41,046 bases of DNA from positions 1 to 41,046 of the forward strand of contig JANYCD010000063.1 of assembly GCA_025360425.1 (NCBI GenBank), given 5' to 3'. Each line of letters opens with the position of its first letter. Positions within the stretch are counted from its first letter, which is position 1. Origin of the DNA: Sterolibacteriaceae bacterium (GTDB taxonomy: Bacteria; Pseudomonadota; Gammaproteobacteria; Burkholderiales; Rhodocyclaceae). Position numbers and translations under genes: made by a program. Positions 31,210 through 40,201 of the stretch are shown here, in pieces. Below the pieces are notes generated by a model. It saw only the letters and a list, made by a program, of their open reading frames with translations, was not told where the DNA came from and searched no databases.

Positions 31210-32076
31210 CTAGCGGCTGTCGATGATGCGGCGAAAGATTTCCAGGCGGCGCGGAGTGATCGATCCGTTGGCCACCGCATTCTTCAACGCGCAATCGGGT
31301 TCTGCCGTGTGCTGGCAATCGCGAAAGCGGCATTGGCCGAGCCATGGACGAAACTCGGGAAACGCCGATGCGATCAGGGCCTCCGATATGTGCGTAAGGC
31401 CGAACTCCTGCAGGCCGGGGCAATCGATGATGGTGCTTTCCGCATCCAGCCGATAGCAACGGGCGTGGGTGGTGGTGTGCTTGCCCGAGCCAAGTGCGGT
31501 GGAGATTTCGCGGGTGGCGGCCAGGGCGCCGGGCAGCAGCGCGTTGATCAGCGTCGATTTGCCCATGCCCGATTGGCCGACCAGCACCGAAGCTTTTCCG
31601 GTCAGCCATGGCCGCAGCAGTGACACATCCTGTTTGGCCGACAGTTCGATCACCGTGTAGCCCATGGCTGCGTAGGGCGCCAGCATGGCGCGGGCGGCAG
31701 GCAGGTGCTCGGTGATATCGCATTTGTTGAGCACGATCACCACGCGCAGTTGATCGTGCTCGGCGGCCACTAGGGCACGGGTCAACAGCTCGTCGCTGAA
31801 TGCCGGCTCGGTGGCGACCACCAGCAGCAGTTGCGTGGCGTTGGCGGCGATCAGTTTTTCGCGATAGGTGTCGCTGCGATAGAGCAGCGAGGTGCGCGGC
31901 TGGTGGCGCATGATCTGGCCCTGGTCGGCGGCGCTGAGCGCCAGCTCGACCCGATCGCCGCAGGCGAAGGGACTCTTCTTGCCAAGGGGGAAACCGGTGA
32001 CGCTTGCGCCGCTGTCGAGCTCGACTTCGTAATGTCGTCCGAAGGCGGCGACGATGGTGCCGGCGACTTCGCTCAA
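31210..32076 (-). CDS. rsgA: Ribosome small subunit-dependent GTPase A
   Basis: A 288-residue circularly permuted GTPase that matures the 30S subunit. An OB domain (1-75) comes first, then G4 NKCD (117-120) before G1 GQSGMGKST (167-175) and G3 DCPG (218-221), which is the permuted order. A zinc finger follows with Cys249, Cys254, His256 and Cys262. The start is TTG at 32076, overlapping the phhB stop as TTGA. This removes 30 unrelated codons of a longer frame and gives MSEVAGTIVAAFGRHYEVEL, the normal beginning. Co-transcribed with phhB and the M48 protease. Confidence 0.93.
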   Translation of the reverse strand: MSEVAGTIVAAFGRHYEVELDSGASVTGFPLGKKSPFACGDRVELALSAADQGQIMRHQPRTSLLYRSDTYREKLIAANATQLLLVVATEPAFSDELLTRALVAAEHDQLRVVIVLNKCDITEHLPAARAMLAPYAAMGYTVIELSAKQDVSLLRPWLTGKASVLVGQSGMGKSTLINALLPGALAATREISTALGSGKHTTTHARCYRLDAESTIIDCPGLQEFGLTHISEALIASAFPEFRPWLGQCRFRDCQHTAEPDCALKNAVANGSITPRRLEIFRRIIDSR

Positions 32077-32375
32077 AGCTTGAACAGGCTGTCGACCTTG
32101 GTGGCGCAGACAAAATCGCGCCCCGACAATCCGCCGACATCGTGGCTGGTGTAATTCACTTGGCACTGGTTGTAGCCGAGCACGATATCCGGGTGATGAT
32201 CGGAGCGATGCGAGATCCAGGCAGTCGCATTAACAAAGGCCATGGCCTCGTGATAGTTTTTGAACTGGTAGGTCTTGGAGATCACGCCGCCCTTGCGCGA
32301 CCAGCCGGTCAGGTCCCTGAGGAGTTCCGCTATCTCGATGGCGGTGAGGCGGCTGCGCAGCGGGCTTTTGGCCAT
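32073..32375 (-). CDS. phhB: Pterin-4a-carbinolamine dehydratase
   Basis: A 100-residue protein that dehydrates 4a-hydroxytetrahydrobiopterin-type cofactors during aromatic amino acid hydroxylation. The signature is complete: AMAFVNATAWISHRSDHHPDIVLGYNQCQVNYTSHDVGGLSGRDF, with the active-site His pair in SDHHPD and the later TSHDVGGL His. The stop overlaps the rsgA start. It lies 11 bases downstream of the M48 protease gene. No phenylalanine hydroxylase is seen in the window. Confidence 0.93.
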   Translation of the reverse strand: MAKSPLRSRLTAIEIAELLRDLTGWSRKGGVISKTYQFKNYHEAMAFVNATAWISHRSDHHPDIVLGYNQCQVNYTSHDVGGLSGRDFVCATKVDSLFKL

Positions 32376-32386
32376 AGTGGTTTCCT

Positions 32387-33721
32387 TCAGGCGTCAAATG
32401 GTTGTACCCCGGGATCGGACCTTCGGTCTGATCCGCCCCCCGAGGGGGCCAAGTCAATCTTGGGACGGCCCGGCGATTGACTTGTGAGTCGGGCGATGCG
32501 CAGGCTGGCCGACGGATGCGAGTCGTAGAACATCGAGTGGATCGGATCCGGCGTCAAGGTCGACGCGTTGTCACGATACAGCTTGACCAGCGCGGTGACA
32601 AGGTCGTTGGCCGCGGTCTGCTGCGCGGCGTAGGCGTCGGCCTGGTATTCGTGGTGGCGCGACAGGAATGAGAACAGTGGTGACAGCGGAAATGTGAATA
32701 CCGGCATCACCAGAGAGAACAGAATCAGCGCCATTGCCGTGCCTGTGGTGGAGACGCCCAGCCCTGCGTAGAAACCCGGTTGCAGCATCAACTGGCCCAG
32801 CAGCCAGAGCAGCCCGAGGCTGATCAGCGACAACGCCGCGATGCGTTTCCATACATGACGATGCTTGAAGTGGCCGAGTTCGTGGGCCAGCACGGCTTCC
32901 ACTTCTTCGGGCTGAAGCCGCTCCAGCAATGTGTCGAAAAAGACGATGCGTTTGGCGGCGCCGAAGCCGGTGAAGTAGGCGTTGCCGTGCGCCGAGCGCT
33001 TTGAACCGTCCATCACGAACAGGCCGCCGACGCGAAAGCCGCAACGGGCGAGCAGGGACTCGATGCGCGCCTGCATCGCCGCGTCGGCGAGCGGCACAAA
33101 CTTGTTGAACAGTGGCGCGATCACTGTCGGGTAGAACAGCAGTGCAAGCAGGTTGAAACCCATCCAGAACAGCCAGACATAAGCCCACCAGTGTTCGCCC
33201 ATGCGGCCCATGAGCCATAACACCGCCAGCAACAACGGCGCGCCAAGCACCACCGTTAGTGCGGCCTGTTTGAACAGGTCGATCACATAAAGCCGCGCTG
33301 TCATCTTGTTGAAGCCGAAACGTGCTTCGATGACGAAGGTCCGGTACAGCGAGAAGGGCAGGTCGACGATGAAACCGACCAAGCCAAAGCCGGCGAACAG
33401 GGCGAGGCCGAAAGCGTAGCTGTCAGTGTCAGGGAAAAAACCTTGCACGGTGTCGGCAATCATCTGCAAGCCGCCGCCAAGAGTGAACAGCAGCAACAGT
33501 ATGGTGCCAACCAGTGTATCCAGCAGGCCGATGCGCTGTTTGGCGATGCTGTAGTCGGCCGCTTTGTGATGCTCCTCTTTTGAAATTTTGTCAGCGAAGC
33601 GAACGGGTACTTCATTGCGGTGCGCGGAGACATGGCCGATCTGGCGGAAGGTGAGCCAGATGCGCAATCCGGTAGTGCCGAGCACGGCGAGCAGGAAAAC
33701 GGCGGAGATGATTGGAGTCAA
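32387..33721 (-). CDS. M48 (Ste24/CAAX-prenyl-protease-like) zinc metalloprotease
   Basis: A 444-residue multi-pass membrane protease. N-terminal Ste24-type membrane region with helices near 3-22, 66-85, 104-122, 152-172 and 179-200; zinc motif HELGH (280-284) with third ligand Glu in HEYQAD near 357; further helices near 295-312 and 326-345. It degrades or processes membrane proteins. Start appears to be TTG at 33721. The recognisable domain ends at SLRIARLTSQ; the last ~30 residues (SPGRPKIDL...DPGVQPFDA) are translated from a palindromic repeat and are not typical of the family. First gene of an operon with phhB and rsgA. Confidence 0.9.
   Translation of the reverse strand: MTPIISAVFLLAVLGTTGLRIWLTFRQIGHVSAHRNEVPVRFADKISKEEHHKAADYSIAKQRIGLLDTLVGTILLLLFTLGGGLQMIADTVQGFFPDTDSYAFGLALFAGFGLVGFIVDLPFSLYRTFVIEARFGFNKMTARLYVIDLFKQAALTVVLGAPLLLAVLWLMGRMGEHWWAYVWLFWMGFNLLALLFYPTVIAPLFNKFVPLADAAMQARIESLLARCGFRVGGLFVMDGSKRSAHGNAYFTGFGAAKRIVFFDTLLERLQPEEVEAVLAHELGHFKHRHVWKRIAALSLISLGLLWLLGQLMLQPGFYAGLGVSTTGTAMALILFSLVMPVFTFPLSPLFSFLSRHHEYQADAYAAQQTAANDLVTALVKLYRDNASTLTPDPIHSMFYDSHPSASLRIARLTSQSPGRPKIDLAPSGGGSDRRSDPGVQPFDA
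32412..32483. repeat. Three consecutive inverted repeats (REP-like element) in the M48 3' end
   Basis: Three stems follow one another: GGATCGGACC-TTC-GGTCTGATCC (32412-32434, one mismatch), GCCCCC-CGA-GGGGGC (32435-32449, perfect), and AAGTCAATC...GATTGACTT (32451-32459 with 32475-32483, perfect, 15-base loop). The element is read through as the C-terminal tail of the protease. Its modular palindromic form is like REP/BIME or small non-autonomous repeats. Confidence 0.6.
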
Positions 33722-33796
33722 GGCGTGGTGTCCCGGGGAAGTGTGACAAAATCGCGGCTATCGTTGCGACGTATTGAATAAGGCAGCAGAAAAATT

Positions 33797-34342
33797 ATGG
33801 CACAAGATCAAAACGCACTGGTCTGGCTCGACATGGAAATGACCGGTCTCGATCCCGACACTGATCACATTATCGAGCTTGCGATGGTCATCACCAACAA
33901 CAATCTCGAAACCATCGCCGAGAGCGCGATGTGGGCCGTGCATCAAACCGACGCGGTGCTGGCCGGCATGGATGAATGGAACCAGAAGACGCACGGCAAA
34001 TCGGGGTTGATCGACCGGGTCAAGAATTCAGCGCTGGCCGAAGCCGACATCGAGCTGCAGGCCATGGAGTTTCTCAAGCAGCATGTGCCGCAAGGGAAAT
34101 CGCCGATGTGCGGCAACTCGATCTGCCAGGATCGCCGCTTCATGGCGCGCTGGATGCCCAAGCTCGAAACCTACTTCCACTACCGCAACCTCGATGTGTC
34201 GACGCTGAAGGAACTCTGCAAGCGCTGGAAGCCGGAACTGGCCAAGGGCCTCACCAAGCATGGCAAGCATGAGGCGCTGGCGGACATCTACGAGTCGATC
34301 GAGGAACTCAAGTATTACCGCGAGCATTTCCTCAAACTGTAA
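33797..34342 (+). CDS. orn: Oligoribonuclease
   Basis: A 181-residue DEDDh 3'-5' exoribonuclease that degrades two- to five-base RNA and finishes c-di-GMP breakdown (pGpG). Landmarks: [20 protein letters not shown] with Asp12 and Glu14, [21 protein letters not shown] with the third Asp, and [21 protein letters not shown] with the final His and Asp. The C-terminus ends HFLKL. Weak ribosome site (AGGCAG). Transcribed divergently from the M48 operon and convergent with the GT39 gene (17 bases between stops). Confidence 0.96.
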   Translation: MAQDQNALVWLDMEMTGLDPDTDHIIELAMVITNNNLETIAESAMWAVHQTDAVLAGMDEWNQKTHGKSGLIDRVKNSALAEADIELQAMEFLKQHVPQGKSPMCGNSICQDRRFMARWMPKLETYFHYRNLDVSTLKELCKRWKPELAKGLTKHGKHEALADIYESIEELKYYREHFLKL

Positions 34343-34359
34343 GCGGCCAGCCCCGCCCT

Positions 34360-35964
34360 TCAACTTTTCCGATAAAGGCGCAGCCTTTCGCTGCGATCTC
34401 CCGGACGATTCCCCTCCCACACCTTGCGCCATCCGGCGGGCGCTTTTGCGTTGCGATCACTGGTCTGCACCAGCAGCCACGGGCAGCCATGGCCGGCGCC
34501 GGACAATGGCAGGGTGGCCAGCCCGCTGAAATAGCGCAGTGAGGCTTTCTGCGCGTCACCCACGCCTTGAGCGGCGATGCAACTGCTGCTGTCGCCCAGG
34601 GCATTTTGCAGCGATGCGGCGACCGGGCGATAGGATTTGCCGTAGTCCATCCATGGCAGCCACAAGGCAACCAGTAGCGCCCATATCAAGCTTACTCCGG
34701 CAGCCCAATGGGTCACGCCGCGCCAGGGCGAACGCGGCAGGCGGAACAGCAGAAGCAGCCAGAGAAGCGTCAACACGCCTGCAAACGTGAAGGCTGGTAT
34801 CGACAATTGTCCGATGAAACCCGGTTCCATTTTGCCAAAACTTTTTGCGAGGCGTTCCGGCGTACCGCTTGCCATAGCGTAACCGCCCAGCCACACCAGC
34901 CCCGCCAGCATGGTGAAGGTCATCATGCCGAACCAGTCGAGGGCGTTGGCCGCGCCGCGCCGCAGGCGGTCGATGCCGGAAGATGCGAGCAATGCAAGCG
35001 GGACGATCAGTGGCAGATGATGCAGGGGCTGTGGATCGGAAAAAACCACAATCTCCAACAACGCAATGATGGTGCCGAGCAGGGGAATCAACACCTGCGG
35101 TGTTGATAAATGGCGTTGCTGATTCCAGATCGTCCACAGTCCCAGCGGCAAAATCGGCCAGGCCGCCCAGCCGAGCAGTTCCAGATGCTCGTGCAGCGCT
35201 GTCCAATCGACGGGCTTCAGTGCGATCCTTGCCGTTTCGGCTTGCCACATTGGCGCAAGCGACTCGGGCGACCACAATGCCAGCGAGGCCGGCCACAGTG
35301 CGCCCAAAACAAGACCGACCAACAGCGCCAGTACGATGCCGCTCAACGCCGATGCGCTGCGCCAGCGCGGGTGACAAAGCGGGAAGATCGGTACCGGCAG
35401 CAGAAACAGCAGGGCTGTGCTGCCCATGGCGAGGAAACCGGAGCCAAGGGCGATACCGGCGACAACGCCGCCCGTCACTGCACGATCGGGTATTTTGGCG
35501 ATGCCGTAGTAGAGGAAGGCCTGTGCCGCGAGCAGAGCAATCGCCGGTTCTGCGTCGTGGATCGGAACCAGCAATCCCAATGTACCGACGACAAGCAGAG
35601 GGGCGCTCCAGGCAGAAGCCTGTGAGCCTTGCAAAGCTTTTACGGCGAGCGCCAGACCTGCCAGCAGCAGGCCGCCGAATACTGCCGAAGCCAGCCGTGC
35701 AGCTTCGTGAAAGGGCAGCAGGCCGCCCAGTATTTTCCCCAACAGCGCTGCGCACCAGTGATACAGAGGTGGGCTGCCGAACCACGATTCAGCGGCGAGA
35801 TTTGGCGTCAGCCAGTTGCCGTGTATGGCAAATTCGTAGGCGACGCCGAGATGCACCGCATCCTCGGTCTTCCATGGGTCGTGGCCGAACAACCCGGTCA
35901 GCAGGTAGAGCCCGCAGAACAGGATGATGGGCCAGCCGGTGATGGGCAGCGACAGTGGTTTCAT
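34360..35964 (-). CDS. GT39/ArnT-like membrane glycosyltransferase
   Basis: A 534-residue polytopic protein with about 11-12 hydrophobic helices. The first periplasmic loop, LFGHDPWKTEDAVHLGVAYEFAIHGNWLTPNL, carries the acidic Glu-Asp pair and the G-W-L-P pattern of the GT-C fold shared by protein O-mannosyltransferases and ArnT. Such enzymes transfer a sugar from a polyprenyl-phosphate carrier to lipid A, protein or lipid. The acceptor cannot be read from the sequence. The ATG at 35964 lies just after the rpmE terminator. Confidence 0.8.
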   Translation of the reverse strand: MKPLSLPITGWPIILFCGLYLLTGLFGHDPWKTEDAVHLGVAYEFAIHGNWLTPNLAAESWFGSPPLYHWCAALLGKILGGLLPFHEAARLASAVFGGLLLAGLALAVKALQGSQASAWSAPLLVVGTLGLLVPIHDAEPAIALLAAQAFLYYGIAKIPDRAVTGGVVAGIALGSGFLAMGSTALLFLLPVPIFPLCHPRWRSASALSGIVLALLVGLVLGALWPASLALWSPESLAPMWQAETARIALKPVDWTALHEHLELLGWAAWPILPLGLWTIWNQQRHLSTPQVLIPLLGTIIALLEIVVFSDPQPLHHLPLIVPLALLASSGIDRLRRGAANALDWFGMMTFTMLAGLVWLGGYAMASGTPERLAKSFGKMEPGFIGQLSIPAFTFAGVLTLLWLLLLFRLPRSPWRGVTHWAAGVSLIWALLVALWLPWMDYGKSYRPVAASLQNALGDSSSCIAAQGVGDAQKASLRYFSGLATLPLSGAGHGCPWLLVQTSDRNAKAPAGWRKVWEGNRPGDRSERLRLYRKS

Positions 35965-35985
35965 CGTTAATCAGCAGCTATAAAA

Positions 35986-36010
35986 CAAAAAAGGCAGCCG
36001 AGGCTGCCTT
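35986..36010 (-). terminator. Intrinsic terminator of rpmE
   Basis: On the minus strand AAGGCAGCC-TC-GGCTGCCTT, a perfect 9-bp stem with 2-base gap, followed by a T-run (plus A run 35986-35992). It lies 19 bases after the rpmE stop and insulates it from the GT39 gene. Confidence 0.85.
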
Positions 36011-36029
36011 TCCGGTTTGTCTGGCACGA

Positions 36030-36251
36030 TCAGGCCGCTGCGCCACTGCCACTCTTGGCGTACTTTTGACGGAAGCGCTCGACGCGACCGGCCGTGTCGA
36101 CGATCTTCTGCTTGCCGGTATAGAACGGATGGCACGACGAGCAGACTTCAACATGCAGTGGTTTGCCGCTGGTGGAGCGGGTCTTGAACTTGACGCCACA
36201 GCTGCAGGTGACTTCAATCTCGGTGTAATCGGGGTGTATGCCTTGTCTCAT
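36030..36251 (-). CDS. rpmE: 50S ribosomal protein L31
   Basis: A 73-residue L31 of the zinc-binding (C+) type: [20 protein letters not shown] begins it, with zinc ligands Cys16, Cys18, Cys37 and Cys40. [18 protein letters not shown] is the conserved C-terminal half. The frame is open far upstream, but the ATG at 36251 with GAGGAT gives the exact family start. It lies between rho and its own terminator. Confidence 0.96.
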   Translation of the reverse strand: MRQGIHPDYTEIEVTCSCGVKFKTRSTSGKPLHVEVCSSCHPFYTGKQKIVDTAGRVERFRQKYAKSGSGAAA

Positions 36252-36340
36252 GATCGTATCCTCGGTTGCTGCAGTCCGCGAGTGTGGCGGGCTGGAAAGG
36301 CGCGCATTATCCCCGAATTTGGGGCATTTTGCAATCGCGA

Positions 36341-37600
36341 CTAGCCCCGGCGCATGGAGTCGAAGAACTCGCCGTTGTTCTTGGTGGCCTTGATCTTGTC
36401 GAGCAGGAATTCCATGGCTTCCAGATCGTCCATGTTGTAGAGCAGCTTCCTGAGTATCCACATCTTCTGCAGCACGTCGGGCTTCAACAGCAGTTCCTCG
36501 CGCCGGGTGCCGGAGCGGTTGACGTTGATGGCCGGATAGACCCGCTTCTCGGCCATGCGCCGGTCGAGATGGATTTCCATGTTGCCGGTGCCCTTGAACT
36601 CTTCGTAGATCACGTCATCCATGCGCGAGCCGGTATCGATCAGGGCGGTGGCGATGATGGTCAGCGAACCGCCTTCCTCAATGTTGCGCGCGGCGCCGAA
36701 GAAGCGCTTGGGCTTTTGCAAGGCGTTGGCATCGACGCCGCCGGTCAGCACCTTGCCGGAGGCCGGCTGCACGGTGTTATAGGCGCGCGCCAGACGGGTG
36801 ATGGAGTCGAGAAGGATCACCACGTCCTTCTTGTGTTCGGTCAGCCGCTTGGCTTTCTCGATCACCATTTCAGCCACTTGAACGTGGCGCGTGGCGGGTT
36901 CGTCAAACGTGGAAGCGACGACTTCGCCCTTGACGGTGCGGGTCATCTCGGTGACTTCCTCGGGCCGCTCGTCGATCAGCAGCACGATCAGGATCACGTC
37001 GGGATGGTTGGTGGTGATGGCGTGGGCGATGTGCTGCATCATCACCGTCTTGCCGCTCTTAGGGCTGGACACCAACAATCCGCGCTGGCCCTTGCCGATC
37101 GGGGCAATGATGTCAATGACGCGGCTGGTGATGTTTTCTTCGCCGCGCATGTCACGTTCGAGATTGAGGTGTTCGGTCGGATGCAGCGGCGTCAGATTCT
37201 CGAACAGGATCTTGTGCTTGCTGTTTTCTGGCGGCTGGCCGTTGATGGTGTCCAGTTTCACCATCGCGAAATAGCGTTCGCCTTCCTTCGGCGTGCGGAT
37301 CTCGCCTTCTATGGTGTCGCCGGTGTGCAGGTTGAAGCGGCGGATCTGGGAGGGCGAGACGTAGATATCGTCGGTGCCTGCCAAGTAAGAGGTGTCCGGT
37401 GATCGCAGGAATCCGAATCCGTCGGGCAGAACTTCCAGCGCGCCATCGCCGTAAATGGTTTCGCCTTTTTTCGCCTGATTCTTGAGCATGGCGAAGATCA
37501 GCTCGTGTTTGCGCAGGCGGTTGGCGCCTTCAATTTGGCTGGTGTTGGCCATTTCAAGCAGTTGGCCGACGTGGAGGGCTTTGAGCTCCGAGAGATGCAT
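36341..37600 (-). CDS. rho: Transcription termination factor Rho
   Basis: A 419-residue hexameric RNA helicase. N-terminal helix bundle ([18 protein letters not shown]), primary RNA-binding cold-shock domain ([39 protein letters not shown]), Walker A in [10 protein letters not shown], Walker [18 protein letters not shown]- and R-loop region [20 protein letters not shown]. The 150-base leader contains a strong hairpin and a C-rich, G-poor stretch that may serve as its own rut site. The order trxA-rho-rpmE on one strand is a common betaproteobacterial arrangement. Confidence 0.97.
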   Translation of the reverse strand: MHLSELKALHVGQLLEMANTSQIEGANRLRKHELIFAMLKNQAKKGETIYGDGALEVLPDGFGFLRSPDTSYLAGTDDIYVSPSQIRRFNLHTGDTIEGEIRTPKEGERYFAMVKLDTINGQPPENSKHKILFENLTPLHPTEHLNLERDMRGEENITSRVIDIIAPIGKGQRGLLVSSPKSGKTVMMQHIAHAITTNHPDVILIVLLIDERPEEVTEMTRTVKGEVVASTFDEPATRHVQVAEMVIEKAKRLTEHKKDVVILLDSITRLARAYNTVQPASGKVLTGGVDANALQKPKRFFGAARNIEEGGSLTIIATALIDTGSRMDDVIYEEFKGTGNMEIHLDRRMAEKRVYPAINVNRSGTRREELLLKPDVLQKMWILRKLLYNMDDLEAMEFLLDKIKATKNNGEFFDSMRRG

Positions 37601-37620
37601 AAGCAGAACCTGTAGATTTG

Positions 37621-37680
37621 ATCCGGACGGAGTCGTCCGGATGGAACTAGGAGAAGAACTGGAGTTGGGGTGGGCTTTTG
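37621..37680 (-). promoter_or_regulatory. rho leader: perfect hairpin and C-rich rut-like segment
   Basis: In minus-strand order, 37680-37643 is strongly C-rich and G-poor (17 C and 3 G in 38 bases), as expected for a Rho utilisation site. It is followed directly by a perfect 9-bp hairpin, ATCCGGACG-ACTC-CGTCCGGAT (37642-37621), ending 20 bases before the rho ATG. Autogenous control of rho through its leader is known in enterobacteria; its presence here is inference. Confidence 0.5.
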
Positions 37681-37750
37681 AAACCCGGATCCGGTGTGGC
37701 GACGTTGTTATTGTTTCTGCCGCCCGGATTTGCTGCTGAATGTAACGGGA

Positions 37751-38077
37751 TTAAAGATTGCTGTCAATAAAAGCGGTTAATTGGGATTTTGAGAGCGCGC
37801 CGACCTTCGTGGCCTCAACGGCGCCGCCCTTGAACAGGAGCAGTGTAGGAATACCGCGGATGCCGTATTCGCCGGGCGTCTTCTGGTTGTCGTCGATGTT
37901 GAGCTTGGCGATCTTTAGCTTGCCGGCGTATTCCTTGGCGACTTCTTCCAGAATCGGGGCGATCATCTTGCATGGGCCGCACCATTCCGCCCAATAGTCC
38001 ACGAGGACCGGGGTTGCGGATTCGAGCACTTCGCTCTTGAAGCTGGCGTCGCTGACGTGATGAATATGTTCGCTCAT
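37751..38077 (-). CDS. trxA: Thioredoxin 1
   Basis: A 108-residue classical thioredoxin: [22 protein letters not shown] with redox Cys33 and Cys36, the cis-Pro in [14 protein letters not shown], and the buried Asp in LVDYWAEW. It reduces protein disulfides in the cytosol. The ATG at 38077 follows GAGGAACC. It is divergent from fdxA across 230 bases that hold no visible gene. Confidence 0.97.
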   Translation of the reverse strand: MSEHIHHVSDASFKSEVLESATPVLVDYWAEWCGPCKMIAPILEEVAKEYAGKLKIAKLNIDDNQKTPGEYGIRGIPTLLLFKGGAVEATKVGALSKSQLTAFIDSNL

Positions 38078-38307
38078 GGGTTCCTCTGATTGATCGGGTG
38101 GTGTTCGCTGGAACGCTTTGTTTCGGGTTTCGGTTTGGGGTATATGGTGCCGGAAGAGCAGGAATTCAAGCTGAGTGTCGCTAGCTTAACAAAACCCGCA
38201 GCTATTGGCGAGTAGAGGTTTTTATGGGGTCCGTCCGGACTTTTTGCCGCACAAGTTGGATGGTGCTACCCTGACATCACAGAAACATCACCACCCAGAC
38301 ATTTCAG

Positions 38308-38631
38308 ATGACCTACGTTATTACCGAATCCTGTATCAAGTGCAAATATACCGACTGCGTCGACGTTTGTCCGGTCGACTGTTTTCACGAGGGGCCGAAT
38401 TTTCTGGTCATTGATCCGGACGAGTGCATCGATTGCACGCTTTGTGTCAGCGAGTGCCCGGTGGAGGCAATCTACGCCGAAGACGATGTGCCGACCGAGC
38501 AGCAGCAGTTCATCGCCTTGAATGCCGAACTGGCTAAAAAGTGGCCGGTAATTCTTGAGCGCAAGGAGCCATTCGCCGACGCGGATGCGTGGGTCGGCGT
38601 ACCGAACAAGCTAAAACATCTGGAACGCTAA
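38308..38631 (+). CDS. fdxA: 7Fe ferredoxin (FdxA type)
   Basis: A 107-residue [3Fe-4S][4Fe-4S] ferredoxin: Cys9, Cys17, Cys21 and Cys25 in the first half and Cys40, Cys43, Cys46 and Cys50 in [11 protein letters not shown], with an extra Cys12. The long C-terminal tail ([25 protein letters not shown]) is the FdxA signature. There is no ribosome site immediately upstream of the ATG (CAGACATTTCAG). A soluble low-potential electron carrier; it could accept electrons from the 2-oxoacid oxidoreductase 30 kb away, but nothing in the sequence shows this. Confidence 0.95.
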   Translation: MTYVITESCIKCKYTDCVDVCPVDCFHEGPNFLVIDPDECIDCTLCVSECPVEAIYAEDDVPTEQQQFIALNAELAKKWPVILERKEPFADADAWVGVPNKLKHLER

Positions 38632-38655
38632 AGAAGAAAAATCCGAGGAGACCGC

Positions 38656-38706
38656 ATGCTCAAGGCCTGCATCAAAGACTGGCCCGAGGAACAGCAAAAC
38701 CCCTGA
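38656..38706 (+). CDS. Possible 16-residue small ORF
   Basis: ATG at 38656 with a strong GAGGAG five bases upstream, reading MLKACIKDWPEEQQNP and stopping with TGA. It follows fdxA by 24 bases. The good ribosome site is the only support. It may be a leader peptide, a remnant of a longer gene, or chance. Confidence 0.2.
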   Translation: MLKACIKDWPEEQQNP

Positions 38707-38801
38707 CTGCAAGCCCCTGCGCGGGTTAGTGTGGCCGGAGTCGGGCATGCGCCGTGATAGACTTGCCGCACGCCATTCAATCGTCTTTTCAAGGTTTTTC
38801 C

Positions 38802-39902
38802 ATGTCCGGCAACTCTTTCGGCACACTGTTTTGTGTCACCTCATTTGGCGAATCCCACGGCCCGGCCATCGGTTGCGTGATCGATGGTTGCCCGCCGGGA
38901 ATGGCCCTGTCCGAGACGGATATCCAGATCGATCTTGACCGGCGTCGACCGGGGACTTCGCGCCATGTCACACAACGCCGCGAGCCGGATACCGTGGAAA
39001 TACTTTCCGGCGTGTTTGAAGGCAGGACCACCGGAACGCCGATTGCACTGCTGATTCGCAATCAGGACCAGCGCAGCAAGGACTACAACAATATTGCGCA
39101 GTCGTTTCGCCCCGGGCATGCCGACTATGTGTACCTGCAAAAGTATGGCTTGCGTGATCATCGTGGCGGCGGTCGCTCTTCGGCACGTGAAACTGCGGTG
39201 CGTGTTGCGGCAGGTGCCGTGGCGAAAAAATGGCTGGCAGAACGCTACGGTGTGCGTATTCGCGGCTACATGAGTCAACTGGGACCCAGGGAGATTCCTT
39301 TTGTCGACTGGGCGGCGGTGAATGAAAACCCCTTCTTTTCGCCCAACGCGGAGATCGTGCCCGAGCTCGAAGCTTTCATGGATGCGCTGCGCAAGTCGGG
39401 CGATTCGGTTGGGGCAAAAATTTCTGTCGTTGCCGAAGGCGTGCCGGTAGGCTGGGGCCAGCCTGTCTACGACCGGCTCGATGCCATGATCGCCTACGCC
39501 ATGATGAGCATCAATGCCGTCAAGGGTGTGGAAATCGGCTCAGGTTTTGGTGCCGTTACCGAGCCGGGCAGCGTTCATGGCGATGAGATGTCGCCGCAAG
39601 GTTATTTGTCCAACCATGCCGGCGGCGTGCTGGGCGGCATTTCGACCGGTCAGGACATCACCGTCAATCTCGCCGTCAAGCCGACGTCGAGCATGCGCCT
39701 GCGGCGTCACTCGATTGATGACCAGGGCGAGCCCACCATCGTTGAGACGCATGGCCGCCACGATCCCTGTGTCGGCATCCGCGCTACTCCCATCGCCGAA
39801 GCCATGCTGGCACTGGTGTTGATTGACGCGGCCTTGCAACATCGCGCCCAGTGCGGTGATGTTGTTCCGCCTTTTCCGCCCATCCCTGCTCGCAAAGCCT
39901 GA
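38802..39902 (+). CDS. aroC: Chorismate synthase
   Basis: A 366-residue enzyme that converts EPSP to chorismate with reduced FMN, the last shikimate step. All three family signatures are present: [18 protein letters not shown] near the start, [21 protein letters not shown] (about 130-150), and [17 protein letters not shown] near the end. A GTG 16 codons upstream is open, but the Met at 38802 gives [20 protein letters not shown], the usual N-terminus. Confidence 0.97.
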   Translation: MSGNSFGTLFCVTSFGESHGPAIGCVIDGCPPGMALSETDIQIDLDRRRPGTSRHVTQRREPDTVEILSGVFEGRTTGTPIALLIRNQDQRSKDYNNIAQSFRPGHADYVYLQKYGLRDHRGGGRSSARETAVRVAAGAVAKKWLAERYGVRIRGYMSQLGPREIPFVDWAAVNENPFFSPNAEIVPELEAFMDALRKSGDSVGAKISVVAEGVPVGWGQPVYDRLDAMIAYAMMSINAVKGVEIGSGFGAVTEPGSVHGDEMSPQGYLSNHAGGVLGGISTGQDITVNLAVKPTSSMRLRRHSIDDQGEPTIVETHGRHDPCVGIRATPIAEAMLALVLIDAALQHRAQCGDVVPPFPPIPARKA

Positions 39903-39924
39903 CTCCAGATTTGAGGATAGAACA

Positions 39925-40173
39925 ATGACGTTGCTGCTGAACGACCTGTATCACGAGTTTCCGGAATTCACTGGCGCGATTCACACACTGAAGGCGGGCA
40001 ATCAACATTTTGCTCGCTTGTTTGACGACTACAACCTCACCAATGACGAGATCAGGCGCCTGGAAGGCATCGGCATTCCCGTCACCGATGGAACATTCGA
40101 AGAAGCCAAGAAAAAGCGTCTCCATCTCAAGGACGAGGTTTACGCGATGCTGCTCGCGCAGCGGGGCAGTTGA
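39925..40173 (+). CDS. YdcH-like protein (DUF465)
   Basis: An 82-residue helical protein: LYHEFPEFTGAIHTLKAGNQHFARLFDDYNLTNDEIRRLE followed by KKKRLHLKDEVYAMLL is the DUF465/YdcH pattern, predicted to form a coiled-coil hairpin. Function is unknown in the family. The ATG follows GAGGAT. It is 22 bases after aroC and 28 bases before the MFS gene, so the three may be one transcript. Confidence 0.85.
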   Translation: MTLLLNDLYHEFPEFTGAIHTLKAGNQHFARLFDDYNLTNDEIRRLEGIGIPVTDGTFEEAKKKRLHLKDEVYAMLLAQRGS

Positions 40174-40201
40174 ACTCCACCATTACTGAATTCGCGTCGA
40201 T

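Noticed and set aside
36266..37402. 378-codon plus-strand frame opposite rho
   Set aside because: Rho is certain on the other strand; this frame has no family pattern.
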